From Odiellus spinosus (Eukaryota > Arthropoda > Arachnida > Opiliones > Phalangiidae), in the NCBI GenBank assembly GCA_963920705.1, contig OY987240.1, positions 4,160,501 to 4,224,500 of the forward strand: a DNA stretch of 64,000 bases, written 5' to 3'. The translations under genes were made by a program, and so were the position numbers. Positions 31,856 through 42,662 of the stretch are shown here, in pieces. How positions within the stretch are numbered: position 1 is the stretch's first letter; each line of letters starts with the position of its first letter. A model generated the notes under the pieces. The model was not told the origin of the DNA. It made no database searches and worked only from the letters and a program-made list of their open reading frames with translations.

Positions 31856-32319
31856 CATCAGAGTGAATTGTTAAGGGGGTGCACCGTAAACGAGTACATA
31901 ACACCCCCGCCAATCCACGCGACTACATCATTTTTCCACAATAGTGTCGCACGCGAAATCACGCCCGGAACGGGAAACAAGGCCAAAGAGCAGGAACCGA
32001 AGAACCCCAGACCAGTGCACCCACACACACGTGGAGGGACTAAGGCAGCAGAAGGAAGGGTATATGGCTTGGTGACCAGATCCCACACAGCAGTGCCATA
32101 CGGCCCCTATAATGTATCCGTGACCCACAAGACCAACTCAAAGGCAGAGGGAGCTGCCGGAGGCCAGTTTGGCCCCCGCGAGTCGTTCGGATTGGAACGA
32201 GACGGCCGTGTTCTAATTCGCGGAACTAGAACGGATCCTAGAACTCGGGCCCCTACACCACGACAAAGATGGAACACTACCCCCACCCTGCGCATGGACA
32301 GGTGGGGGTGGGGGATTTC
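31856..32319. other. GC-richer block flanked by 9-bp direct repeats
   Basis: TATGAGTCT occurs at 31847-31855 and 32320-32328, flanking a ~464-bp block that is much richer in G+C than its surroundings and holds an open frame of ~150 codons. The frame has low-complexity Pro/Arg/Thr character and no motif. This could be an insertion with target duplication; the class is unknown. Confidence 0.4.
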
Positions 32320-32329
32320 TATGAGTCTA

Positions 32330-33230
32330 GATCACTCTTTTCGTGACGCCTGTGATTGTTAGAATAATTTATAACGCCGTCAAAGGAGGTCGCTAGAGAC
32401 TTAAGGCGGTAGTAAAAGCTTATTACTATGAAAAAACACGAGATGGCACTGATTTTCATATTAAGGTCTCTGTTTTTAAGGGTATGGATTGTTTGGGAAT
32501 GATTTATTTCCCAGTCTACTGAACCCTTTTTTCCCCAGTATCCCGCTGCCTCTGTCGGCGGGCTAGACGGTGACGGTTCTTGGATAATAGGCTCTATCAT
32601 GGCAACATCGAGTTTACGCGGAAAACGCCATTATAATATACGTTTCTTATCGTAACTAGAGATAAATTAAACTTGAAATTGTCAAATTATACACGAACTA
32701 TGTCCGACTTTTACGGTTCGTCAGAAATTGAAGAATCTAGCGATATTAGGACGAGAGGTAATAGGAACGGAAATGATAAAAGTTGAGGCTGTCGTGTTTC
32801 GTGTGAAAAAATAAAATTCTACGCACGGAACAAACAACTATACGATAGAAACGGCATGAGATTTCACCAAGTCGTAGGTCTTATCTTTGATATATCCCGT
32901 GAGATCGATGAATAGAGTAAATGGTATGGCACGCGCTGTAAACCAAAATGGTTTTCTTTCTACAAGAGACGTTTACGCTTCCCGAGAATGGGTAAAAATA
33001 AACTCGAAGCAACTCGATCCATAAGTAATCTTTTAAGCTAGAATATTTTGATAAGGTTATCACGTACGCTATAAGACTTAAATCCGAAAAAGATTGAGTC
33101 ATACAATATTTTGACCACCAATCTTAAAATTTATATATATATATATAATGTTAACGTGGAGAACACGCGCACACAGGGATATTCCCAACAGACACACAAA
33201 CGCTCACATCACTTCCTTTAGTTTACACAC
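32330..33230. other. Intergenic DNA, no gene seen
   Basis: No credible ORF; an AT dinucleotide run lies near 33,130-33,150. Confidence 0.5.
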
Positions 33231-33231
33231 A

Positions 33232-33450
33232 CGGTAATTTACCATTTCGTGATAATTTACCATTTCATGATAATTTACCATTTCACGGTAAATGAACCAT
33301 TTCACGGTAATTATTCATTTCACGACAAATTAACCATTTCACGGTAATTTTACCATTATACGGTAATTTACCATTTTACGGTAAAATATTCATTTCACGG
33401 TAAATTAACCATTTCACGGTAATTTAACCATTTCACGGTAATTTACCGAT
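33232..33450. repeat. ~17-18-bp minisatellite (TTTACCATTTCACGGTAA type)
   Basis: About twelve variants of ACCATTTCACGGTAATTT in tandem. Each unit is nearly palindromic (TTACC...GGTAA). Confidence 0.9.
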
Positions 33451-33904
33451 ATTTGTATTTCTTTGATATTAAAGCCGGAATTCCACTTTCAAACGTTTCA
33501 AAATTCTTATTTCTAACTAAATGAACTACACACGTGAAAAATTGGATGTTTTTTACGATACGCTTGGCCATTTGAATTTGCATTGATAGACGAAAGTAAC
33601 TCTAACTATTGATAAGCAGATTTATAGACGATTATTCGTTTAACTTTAACCTCTTTTAGTATTTTTCATTTTACGCGTAAATTACCAGGGTTTATTTCTA
33701 TAATCAAAAGTATTAATTTAAAGAGTTGTCGTAGTTCTAATCTGCTACTAATAGGTGTCGTTTCAGTCCTTAGCACCCAACACGACTGTTTAAATCAGTT
33801 AAAATTAATAAAATTTTATACTGAAGGTCTTCCGCTTCCAGTGTAGAAACCAAGAATATGGAGGGCCAAAAAATGCCTTTCTTATAGGACACCTGTAGGA
33901 GCTC

Positions 33905-34490
33905 TTCCTTCGTATTACCAAAGGTGGATAGGGGGGAAAGTGAAGAACTAGCATCATGGGATGAAACACGTTATTTCTCATACTCCTCAGCTAAGCCCCA
34001 CCTAATCGGAACACCACAGTAATACGCCGGCAAATCACTTGTACCATTCCAAATCTGTAACCCTACCTCGCGAAAAACTAGTTTGCTAAGACAGGATTTC
34101 ACTAGATCAGATTCACTGTTTACTTGTGTATACTTGAAATAAGTATCTTTCAATGTAAAATCGCATTGTGTGAATTCGTTTTTCGCACCAACTAGCTTTT
34201 TCCGAGGCATATTTACTAATAATTACTGATAATTTAAGAAGAATAACTACAAACGAAAATTACGCCCGCCATATTAATAAACTCAGTAAAAGAGCAGTAG
34301 AAAAATAGTACAATGATGTCATTTTTAAGGCCAATGATTGGCTGGGGAGGATTCGAACGTGACCAATGAGCGATAAAGTGCTGCTATGAGCGTAGTCTGC
34401 TTCAGAAATTTCCTTAAAACCATGGGTAAAGGCATGAAACACATCTCCTTCTTCACTTTCCCCCCTATCCACCTTTGGTATTACGCGTTG
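33905..34490. repeat. Inverted repeat pair framing ~500 bp
   Basis: ATTACCAAAGGTGGATAGGG continuing through GGGAAAGTGAAGAA near 33,913-33,947 is complemented by TTCTTCACTTTCCCCCCTAT and CCACCTTTGGTAT near 34,451-34,484. A second short match (GATGAAACAC / GTTTCATGCC) lies inside. The minus-strand frame 34210-33971 (79 codons, unrecognised) sits within; it may be an exon or chance. Confidence 0.55.
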
Positions 34491-34854
34491 TATTACTAGG
34501 CATAGCTTTCTAATATATTTTGACATTGTAAGATGGACAACTACCTTAAAAGATAATGCCGTTTCAAAGCGTCCTCTAACGGCCATTTCTGTGGGCAAAA
34601 GTTATAACTTAATAAAAGTTCAGGCGCGGCTACTATGGATAAAGATTAATCAGCGCGAGTGGTTTTGTTAGTTCTTTTGCATGCACAGTTTGGGCCGTTA
34701 AGGGACGCTTATCAAAGCCAAATTTTAATTTTTATTTTCAACTATCAGAATTGGTGTCCATTGTTATAAGCCCTAACTGAAATTAAAACTTAAATGAAAC
34801 GCGGCAAAATAAATTGCGTTCAAGAATTTTATTTTCAAATTTTTAAAAGTCAGG

Positions 34855-35020
34855 AATTCCATAAACCCAGCTAAGCATTATTTTCCGGGTAAGTTCTAAA
34901 TTTATTTCTAGTTTAATATTTGTTTATAATTTTTTTTACTAGTGGATTAGGCGTATTAAAACTATAATGAATCGATAAAAAATCACTTGTTATTAGGTTG
35001 CCTTCTCCTTTTAATTACAC
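34855..35020. mobile_element. Palindromic MITE family M, right half only
   Basis: Right-arm sequence of the family (GCATTATTTTCCGGGTAAG ... ATCACTTGTTATTAGGTTGC, then CTTCTCCTTTTAA) with no matching left arm upstream. Confidence 0.7.
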
Positions 35021-35162
35021 TATAACTAACATTTAGAAATTGTTGCAATTTATCTAAGAAGCAACAATTCAAAATTTCATGGAAAAAATTCAACCCCGCT
35101 CTATCTTCTGAGCGTAAAATTACAGTTTTTTTTTTGGATTTTCAGGCTCGAGTTATTTTTTA

Positions 35163-35430
35163 AGGGAAGAATGCAAACTAACAACGTGATTTTTTTATCA
35201 ATTCATTATAGTTATAATCCACCAGTAAAAAATTACAGAGAAAAAATAAACTAGAAACAAATTTAAAATTACCCGGAAAATAGGCTTAAATGGATTCATG
35301 GAGATAAGCTCAATTTCTTCGCATTGATGAATCAGGAACCAATCATGAAGATCTCACCTTAACGACTAGTCTATGCTCATTGGTCGCTGACCTTAAATAC
35401 GCGAAGAATAGGAACTCCATGAGTAGTAAA
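35163..35430. mobile_element. Palindromic MITE family M, left part, truncated beside Polinton 2
   Basis: Left terminus (AGGGAAGAATGCAAACTAAC, then AACGTGATTTTTTTATC), left arm and centre of the family, stopping at about 35,430 where the right arm should begin. Polinton 2 DNA follows, so the break may mark the insertion or a later rearrangement. Confidence 0.65.
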
Positions 35431-35481
35431 GAAGCCACCTCCAGGAGTGAAAACCTGTTTATTAAGACACCAAAGGGTTAT

Positions 35482-35522
35482 GTCAAAGGTTAAAGGTCAA
35501 AGGTTAAAGGTTAAAGGTCAAA
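35482..35522. repeat. Short tandem repeat GGTTAAA/GGTCAAA
   Basis: Six heptamer units alternating GGTTAAA and GGTCAAA near the left edge of Polinton 2. Confidence 0.85.
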
Positions 35523-35532
35523 AAAGTCATAG

Positions 35533-35542
35533 ACATATATAT
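35533..35542 (+). promoter_or_regulatory. TATA-like element before the 35,646 gene
   Basis: CATATATATG about 105 bp upstream of the ATG at 35646, in an otherwise gene-free stretch. Weak evidence. Confidence 0.3.
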
Positions 35543-35645
35543 GAAAACCCCGCTTATCATTGTATGAGGCCTCTTTTACTTTTACACGCCAGGGGTAGAT
35601 AGTGTGTTTCGTTGTAGTATTTGAAAGCGAATCATACGGTTAAAA

Positions 35646-35960
35646 ATGGGCGAAGAAACTGGTCGCGTCTCGTTGGAGCCTTGTCAGTGTTGTCGATGGA
35701 AACGTTTCGTTTATCAAGATTCTTATTGCCTAAGACATTGGAAATATTTTGCCCGAGTATTTATCACGCCTATTGCCTTACCGATTGGTATAATTAGATC
35801 AATTTACAATCGAGATGCGCTATACATCTTCGAGTCTACTTATCATATTCTCGGATTGCTACTAATTAGGCCGTATATTTGGGAGATCTACGACAGTTCG
35901 TCTTTGAACAATCGATGCCGTCGGTGTTATGGTTACATCATTCGAAGGGCTAAACGATAG
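35646..35960 (+). CDS. Small Cys-rich protein with a membrane-like segment, unknown
   Basis: 104 residues. The N-terminus has C-x-C-C-x2-W (CQCCRWKRF) and a following CLRHW, the middle has hydrophobic segments (VFITPIALPIGII; ILGLLLI), and the C-terminus has RCRRCYGYI. The paired cysteines could bind zinc, either as one site or two. First gene at the left end of Polinton 2; the 80-bp repeats begin just downstream and contain AATAAA. No relative was found in Polinton 1. Function unknown. Confidence 0.5.
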   Translation: MGEETGRVSLEPCQCCRWKRFVYQDSYCLRHWKYFARVFITPIALPIGIIRSIYNRDALYIFESTYHILGLLLIRPYIWEIYDSSSLNNRCRRCYGYIIRRAKR

Positions 35961-35965
35961 TCTGA

Positions 35966-36206
35966 AATAGTATGTTAAATAAATTTGATACAATAAAAAA
36001 TTGATTGTGAAAAAAAAAATTGTTTTTATTTCATATACGGTTATAAATAGTATGTTAAATAAATTTGATTCAATAAAAAATTGTTTGTGAAAAAAATATT
36101 TGTTTTTATTTCATATACGGTTATAAATAGTATGTTAAATAAATTTGATACAATAAAAATTGTTTGTGAAAAAATATTTGTTTATATTTCACATACGGTT
36201 ATAAAT
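35966..36206. repeat. 80-bp tandem repeat, three copies, each with poly(A) signals
   Basis: TAGTATGTTAAATAAATTTG begins at 35968, 36048 and 36128, period 80 bp. Each unit contains AATAAATT and ACAATAAAAA, then a GT-rich stretch. It lies between the plus-strand gene ending at 35960 and a minus-strand frame ending at 36182. Confidence 0.9.
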
Positions 36207-36400
36207 TTCGTCATATTCTTTTTGATATACAGAATCATTTGAAAACACTTTTCCACTCGGATTATAAAACCAATAAACCATGCTTTTTTTAAGGCGTCCA
36301 CTTGCGGGCGTAAAAACTGTCCGTCTGGGTATCTCCTAGCCAGATGATTATTTGTAATATCTCCATTAATTTGGCGATGTTCATTAAATAACCGTTGCAT
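36182..36400 (-). CDS. Possible small accessory gene, unknown
   Basis: A 72-codon minus-strand frame with protein-like composition (NEHRQINGDITNNHLARRYP ... FLRPQVDALKKAW). In a neighbouring frame the 3' part reads MVYWFYNPSGKVFSNDSVYQ and ends at about 36182, so a frameshift is possible and the true C-terminus uncertain. TATA-like TATATAC words lie upstream near 36,510. No known family. Confidence 0.3.
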   Translation of the reverse strand: MQRLFNEHRQINGDITNNHLARRYPDGQFLRPQVDALKKAWFIGFIIRVEKCFQMILYIKKNMTKFITVCEI

Positions 36401-36803
36401 CTTCTGGATTTGTTTAAAGTCTTGTTTTTAATTATTAACGTCGATCGTAATTCGTAGAGAATCTTTATCAATGCCGTGTTGATAACTCCTTCTACAGCGG
36501 TTTTAGAATGACATATATACCCGAGTATATAAGAGGCTTCGTGGATATTTTGGCATTTATGAATTTCCGATTTTGAATATTTATGAATGATCCAACATTC
36601 GGTTTGTAATATATACCGACCATAAAATAGATCCTCGCTTATTTGAAAAAAAATTGACCTCGTCTAAAAAAGATAGAAAAATCCGCGTAGATTGGGCTTT
36701 AAGATGTGACCTACATATCAAACTTTGCCAACTAGCCAACTTAAAAATCCGAACAAGCCAGTGGGCCTCAAATTTTTTTCGTCAAAAATACCTATATCAG
36801 GTG

Positions 36804-36811
36804 ATATATAA
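36804..36811 (+). promoter_or_regulatory. TATA box before the 36,849 gene
   Basis: ATATATAAG, 38-45 bases upstream of ATG 36849. It also argues against the upstream in-frame start at 36654. Confidence 0.5.
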
Positions 36812-36848
36812 GCCGAAATTTTTAGTCGAAAATATCACAACTCTCGCC

Positions 36849-37280
36849 ATGGCCGGCAGCTCGAATAAACGAAAAATGGACTTAATCAACACTCTTCCGG
36901 ATCTCTCTGAAGTTGAAGACTGGAAAGCCGAACTAGAAAGCCATATCCAATCAATGATCGAGGAGTCTACAATCGACAAGCAGGGAGGAATCGTTCCTAT
37001 ATTCGACGTGAAAAGCGATAACTCGACGTATACGATCAAACTACCAGCGACCAAGGGCCAGGTCTATTTCGATATTCAGATTTACAATTATTCTGATATA
37101 AAAGATGTCTCAGCGTCTCAAATCTGGGAGCAAAGTTCGAGACGATTGAAGTTCGTCGCCGACGAGGATTCCCAGGAGTCCAAATTGATCAACACGTTGG
37201 TCAGCCGAATCGCCCGGGAAATGAGGGAGCATCCCGAAAAAATTATCGTCCCACCGATCAAACGTGTGAAGAAAAACTAA
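36849..37280 (+). CDS. Unknown small protein of Polinton 2
   Basis: 143 residues from MAGSSNKRKM. Predicted features: helical N-terminus (WKAELESHIQSMIEES), a beta-rich middle (VPIFDVKSDNSTYTIKLPA; VYFDIQIYNYSD), and a basic tail ending VPPIKRVKKN. The beta-rich centre could be another nucleic-acid-binding fold, but no family is recognised. The frame is open upstream to 36654, but the TATA position favours the internal ATG. Confidence 0.5.
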   Translation: MAGSSNKRKMDLINTLPDLSEVEDWKAELESHIQSMIEESTIDKQGGIVPIFDVKSDNSTYTIKLPATKGQVYFDIQIYNYSDIKDVSASQIWEQSSRRLKFVADEDSQESKLINTLVSRIAREMREHPEKIIVPPIKRVKKN

Positions 37281-37345
37281 GTATTGATTTTTTTTGTTTG
37301 AAAAAACAATAATCAGGCTAGTTAACTTTTTTTTGTGTTTTAAAT

Positions 37346-38165
37346 ATGGATCCGCCCAGTCTCTTAATTCTAACAACTAATTGCGTTGTTTATACCGGGC
37401 AAACAAGACGGTTATCCAATTTAGCTTTTAACCCGGTTTTAATTAAAAACATTTACAAAGCGCACTTAGAATACTGTAATTTTCTTTCTCTACTCCATGC
37501 ATTGGACTGGATACACGTAGTGCCATCTAACGTGGTTCGTAAATATTATATTAATGGAAAATATTGTTCCAAAGTTACAATTTTTAAAAGAATTATCATA
37601 ATGCACCCGTGGGTTTCGGAATTCGGGTTCTGGCGCTTATCGCCTAATCCAAACGATAAACTTGGTATTCAAAAAATATTAAATGAACAAAAATGGCTCA
37701 AAAGACTACCAGCCTTTATCGATGGATTATATACCAATAATCCCGATGTCGTGGTTTATATTCTAAAAAGTCAGAAGACAATTAAACGAGAGTTTTAATG
37801 AATTAAAGAGTAAATATAACTTTCAACATACGCCCCATTTAAATGTCGGTGATGGATGGTGTCTATTAGATCGTGATCCAAACCCTCCGGGGATTAACTT
37901 TTCTTATATTCAGAGTAACGATTTTATAACGACTGCTTTTAAATTCTCGTATGATTTTCACCAATTTACAAAATACGCGAAAGGCAATACGGTTTGTATC
38001 TATAATCTTTTATCCATTAAAGTAACGGATGTTTTATTCATGCACGATGTTGTTTCGTATTCTAAAGAAGATTCTTTAAATTTTATCTACGAAAACTGGA
38101 ATAAGAGCTCCGTCATTAGATTTACCGGTTTAAAGCCGCTAGAAGTTCGCCTTTTATTAAGGTGA
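37346..38165 (+). pseudogene. Unknown Polinton 2 gene with a frameshift near 37,770
   Basis: The first frame (37346-37798, 150 codons: YTGQTRRLSNLAF, HALDWIHVVPSN, VVVYILKSQKT) ends abruptly. From about 37,771 an adjacent frame, without an ATG, stays open to 38163-38165 and reads as protein (NVGDGWCLLDRDPNPPG, FIYENWNKSSVIRFTGLKP). The overlap at the switch suggests a single indel in one ~270-codon gene. It precedes the polymerase by 28 bp. No family recognised. Confidence 0.5.
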
Positions 38166-38193
38166 TTGGGGAATTTCTCTTCAGTCTGTCGGT

Positions 38194-41100
38194 ATGAGCG
38201 ATACCGAGCCTAGCGGGGACGAGAAGGAGGCGGCTTTAGATTTAACTTTAAATCGGGATCCTAAACGTTTTTTCTCAATTGATAAACTATTGGACAAAAA
38301 GTCGAGAAAGTACGGTTGTAGACAAATCGAGGCTAAAGTTAATTTTAAGAATTTAAACGAAATTAAATTAACTGAATTTCACGACACGTTGGTCAATATA
38401 ATTAATTCTTTGTTGTACGAGCTTTTGAGTCAACATAGTGATTATAACCGGGTTAGGTTCGTAATTAGATCGGATGAATTAGATAACCCTGTAAATTTAA
38501 AATTTATGAACGTAAATGACTTAACGGCCGAACGGGTTCTACATTCAATAAGTAGAATTGCCCAGAGTAGCAAAAAGTTCAATCTGTACGACTCTCTCGT
38601 CTTTGATATTATCCTTCTCCAATGCGATGTTCAAATTGGGGGGCGTCAAAGATCTTTAGCGGCCCGAAAAATAGTCGCTATGGATGCGTTTTTAAAATCA
38701 AACCCCAATTATATATTCTTGGAGAATGATGATGATCTTTGCTTCGGGAGGGGTTTAGCTATCGGAATTTTCCTAGCTGATATAAGGCTAGCGAAACGGA
38801 AAGATAAACTTTATAAACTTAGCGAAAAACAAAATCAATATTATAGACTATTGAAAAACGGCTCTAAACCTTTGCAAAAAGAAGAAGCTTTATCATTGTT
38901 TCGAAAAGCTAATATAGAGCCCGGTGCCGTAACTATGGCCAGCGTCCAAAAATTCCAAAATTATTTAACCGATTATCAGATTATTGTACATAAGTTAGAA
39001 AATTTAGAGCCGTATTTCATTGGTCCGTTTCGAGAGAAACAAATATTTTTGGTCTCTTTGGATCAACACGTCCACGTGCTTAAAGATTTGCATTACCTTA
39101 AAGGGGGTAGAGCTTACTGCCCCCTCTGTCTAAAAATATTTGCGAGCGCCCGTCAGAAACGAGGTCACGCGTGCGAGAAGCGTTTAATATGCCATAGATG
39201 TAAGGCTAACGGCTTTCACGAGCTGCCATTAGTGAAACTTATCCGTTGCGGAAAATGTAGTAGATACTTTAAAGGGATAGCCTGTTTTAATTTACACGAA
39301 TCGAATAATGTTTGTGAAACTTTTAAACGGTGTATTGAGTGCGGTTTAGAACGCGGGGAAAAACACGAGTGTAACAAACCTTGTCGAAATTGCAAAAGGA
39401 AACACGAGAAGAACAAATGTTACGTCATGCCTTTGGATACTATTTACGAGAAAGTGAAATATTGTTATTACGACTCGGAAACGATTGTTAAGAATAAATA
39501 ACACGTCCCGGTACTACTTGTTTCGGCCATGGAACAAGATGAGGGGAGCTACGATTACAAAACATTTCGCGGCTACGATTGTTTTGATCAATTTTTGAAC
39601 TATTTGTTCGAAACGAAAGAGGATTATATTCAACACGCTACGAAACGAGTAAAAGTAACGATTCCGCTTTACTGCAATGTACAAATGGTTGCACACAATA
39701 GCCGTAGCTTCGACGCCTTTTTCGTGTTAAACTCGCTTCTGAGAATGAAAATCATACCCGAAGTAGTTTTTCAGGGAAGCAAACTTTTAGGAATTTTTCT
39801 CAAAAATCAAAAAATTAAATTTATCGACAGTTTTAGCTTTATCTCGCAACCCTTACGTACTTTTTCAACGACGTTCTCTCTCGGAGCGTGTCAAAAACAA
39901 TTCTTTCCGTATATATTCATGAACGAAACGAATCTTGATTATAATTCGAAAATACCCGACAAGAAGTATTTCCAGCCGGAATATATGAAGACTAAAGATT
40001 ACGAATCTTTTCTCGAGTGGTACGCCGAGAAATCTTTACAGCCGAGCTATAATTTACAAGAAGAGTTAGAGTACTATACTATTATGGACGTGAAAGTCTT
40101 ACAAAAAGGCGTGGACAAATTTCGGCTAATGTTCAAGCAAGAAACTGGTTACGACATTTTAAATATGAACGCTTTAACAATCGCCGGCGCGTGTACTAAT
40201 CTCTTTCTACACAAATATCTAGAAGAATTCACTTTAGGCGTCGTACCTACTAACGGATACGGAGATAACGTTTTTCAGAGCAAACCGGCGCAACAATGGC
40301 TGGCGTGGGAAGAAAAGACCCGAGGCGTTAAAATCCAAACTTCCCGGTCATTGGAGGGTGAAAAGAAATTCGGAAGATATCCCGTGGATGGTTTTTCGAA
40401 TAATCCAGATACCGTCTATCAGTTCGACGGTTGTTTCATTCACGGCTGCCCTTTACATACTAAAGGGGGGCAATGGAATTCTTTACTGCAGGATACGTTC
40501 AAGAATCTTCACGAAAGAACCTTGGATAGAGACGATGCTATTCAAAACACCGCTCCGAACGCGCAATATAACCAAATATGGGAATGCGAGTGGAAAGAAA
40601 AAATGAAAAACAACCCCGAGATCCAAAAATTCTGCGAAACGCTAACTTTCCACGAACCAATCGGGCCTAGATCTGGGCTGTTCGGTGGCCGTTGCGAGGC
40701 TTTCTCCCTTTATTACAAGGCTAAGCCTGACGAGACCATCGAACAATTCGATCTCTGTAGTATGTACCCCCATATTTGTAAGACTAAATCGTTTCCAAAG
40801 TATTTACCGGAAATCATCCGTAACAATTTTAATTACGAGAAAAACGCGTATTTTGGTTTAATGAAATGTAAGATTCTTCCTCCTCGTACCGCCTTTATTC
40901 CCGCTTTACCTTTCAGAGCGAGAAAAAAACTGTTCTTCGCCCTCTGCCGGACATGCGTGGAACAAGATGTGAAAACCTGTATTCATAACACGGAGGAACG
41001 AGCGCTGATCGAAACATGGACAACGCCGGAAATCTATAACGCAATGGAGAATGGATACGTATTACTACGGATCTACGAAGTTCATCATTACTCCAAACGC

Positions 41101-42054
41101 TACACGTACGTCAAGGGGGAGGACCCAGGATTATTTGGTAGCTATATCAACGCTTTCCTCAAGCTTAAAATGCAAAATTCAGGCTGGCCGAAGGATGTAG
41201 TTACGGATCTCGAGAAAGCGGAATATTTACAATCTATTAAAGAACGAGAAGGGTTCGAAATTAAAGCCGAGGACGTGACTAATAACCCGGCTTTGAGACA
41301 AGTTAGCAAGCTCGGAGCCAATAATATTTGGGGGAGGAATTCGCTCAACAATACCCGCCCCACTAGTCGTTTTGTCAAAGAATACCAAGCTTATATCGAT
41401 ATAGTGAACGACCCGTCAAAAGAATTGATGGATATCCGACCATTCAATGACGATATCTGTCTGTTAACTTACGAATATAAAAAGGAATATTGCCCCACTT
41501 ATTACAAGGGGAGTTGAGTCATAGGCAGCTTCGTTAGTTCGTACGGGCGGGTAATCTTATACAATACATTAAAGGTTTTAGACCGTCGAAATATTTATTC
41601 CGACACTGATAGTACGATATTTATCCGCAAGAAAAACGACGTCAGTAATTTCCCGCCCTTAGGTTGATTGATGGGAGAGTGGGTTAACGAGATTCCCTTT
41701 ACAACAATAACAGAGTTCGTCTGTAGCGGCCCGAAAAGTTATTCTTACAAATGCGCGGATGGGTCTAGCGTCACTAAGATGAAAGGGATAACTATGAATA
41801 GAGTTAACGAAGAAATAATTAATTTTGATTCGATTAAAGAGGCTTTAGACAATCCCGGAACAACGTACGTCGCTGACGTACCTTTTAGCGTAGTTCGAGA
41901 TAAAAGCCGAGCGAAATTATTTCTCGGGAGTTTAAAGAAAACGTTTGGCGTTACGTTCAACAAACGAATCATCTTAGAAGATCTCTCGACATTGCCTTAC
42001 GGGTACTCGAACGATCAGGATGAATCGAGAATCGCAGCGTCTGAAATCTTTTAA
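38194..42054 (+). pseudogene. polB: Protein-primed DNA polymerase B, three in-frame stops
   Basis: One frame of 1287 codons is interrupted by stops at 39499-39501, 41515-41517 and 41665-41667. The N-terminal ~400 residues include a Cys/His-rich zinc region (CPLCLKIF, CHRCK, CGKCSRYF, CRNCKRKHEK). Exonuclease motifs follow: YYDSET, HNSRSFDAFF and YYTIMDVKVL. Polymerase motif A is DLCSMYP (~40,750), motif B KLGANNIWGRNS (~41,310) and motif C DTDS (~41,602), which lies between stops two and three. This matches Polinton PolB in length and order; it would replicate the element by protein priming. The copy is probably dead. The end overlaps the BIR gene by 35 bp. Confidence 0.92.
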
Positions 42055-42439
42055 TCTGAAGTGGTACGCCAAGCAGCCTAATCTACCAAATTGGATGAAA
42101 CCGGACGCTTTCGCCAAAGCGGGCTTTTTCTACCTCAACGACGGACTTAAAACGCAATGTTTCAGCTGTCACAACGTCTTCGAAAAATGGGATGATCTGT
42201 ATACGGATGATCCGATGACCGTACATCAAAAACTAGCACCTTTCTGCGACTTGGTTTTGGGCCGTGACATGACCAATATCACTCGAATCGACGAGGACCG
42301 ACGCGAAAAAATCGCTCGGGATTGCTTGGAACAATTGGCCCCTTTAGTTGAAAATACGACCATTTTGAAACTATTGGAAGTCTTCCAACAAGGTATTATC
42401 GATTTCCAACAAAACATTATCAATGGAAAAGATATATAA
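42020..42439 (+). CDS. BIR-domain (IAP-like) protein
   Basis: 139 residues. RLKSFNLKWYAKQPNLPNWM opens the repeat, AKAGFFYLNDG follows, then the zinc ligands C-x2-C (CFSC), His in DPMTVHQ and the final Cys in LAPFC, with the invariant W and D-D-P between; the Hx6C spacing is canonical. The remaining ~55 residues are helical with no RING finger. BIR proteins inhibit caspases or bind IAP partners; a role in keeping infected cells alive is inferred. It overlaps the polymerase end and the next small gene. Unlike the Polinton 1 copy it is unbroken. Confidence 0.88.
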   Translation: MNRESQRLKSFNLKWYAKQPNLPNWMKPDAFAKAGFFYLNDGLKTQCFSCHNVFEKWDDLYTDDPMTVHQKLAPFCDLVLGRDMTNITRIDEDRREKIARDCLEQLAPLVENTTILKLLEVFQQGIIDFQQNIINGKDI

Positions 42440-42662
42440 ACGGGTGACCTTCGACGATTTACCAGTCGTGTGGTATTTCCAGACGGAAGATCGTGTCGAT
42501 TGGTTTTTCAGAGATAAACTCTTTTTCAAAAAACGGATTTCGGTCTTCGAAAATATATTTAAAAAAAATGTGTTGCCGGGTAAAGTTTCAAGCCCCGATG
42601 CAATTGTTGTTAGCGGGCTGTACCATGTCGGGAAAAAACCACGTGGATACATAATCTTTTAA
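42423..42662 (+). CDS. Small conserved FDD protein (follows BIR gene)
   Basis: 79 codons, starting 17 bp inside the BIR gene. Residues 8-45 share V-x-FDD, Y, EDR, RD, F and RI with the Polinton 1 protein at 12168. The C-terminal ~30 codons run through the start of the ATPase gene in another frame and are affected by the extra base near 42,638, so the true end may be earlier. Function unknown. Confidence 0.6.
   Translation: MEKIYKRVTFDDLPVVWYFQTEDRVDWFFRDKLFFKKRISVFENIFKKNVLPGKVSSPDAIVVSGLYHVGKKPRGYIIF

Noticed and set aside
38194-42054. Stop-codon recoding in the polymerase
   Set aside because: Both TAA and TGA occur, and neighbouring genes of the element do not use them in frame; mutation is simpler.
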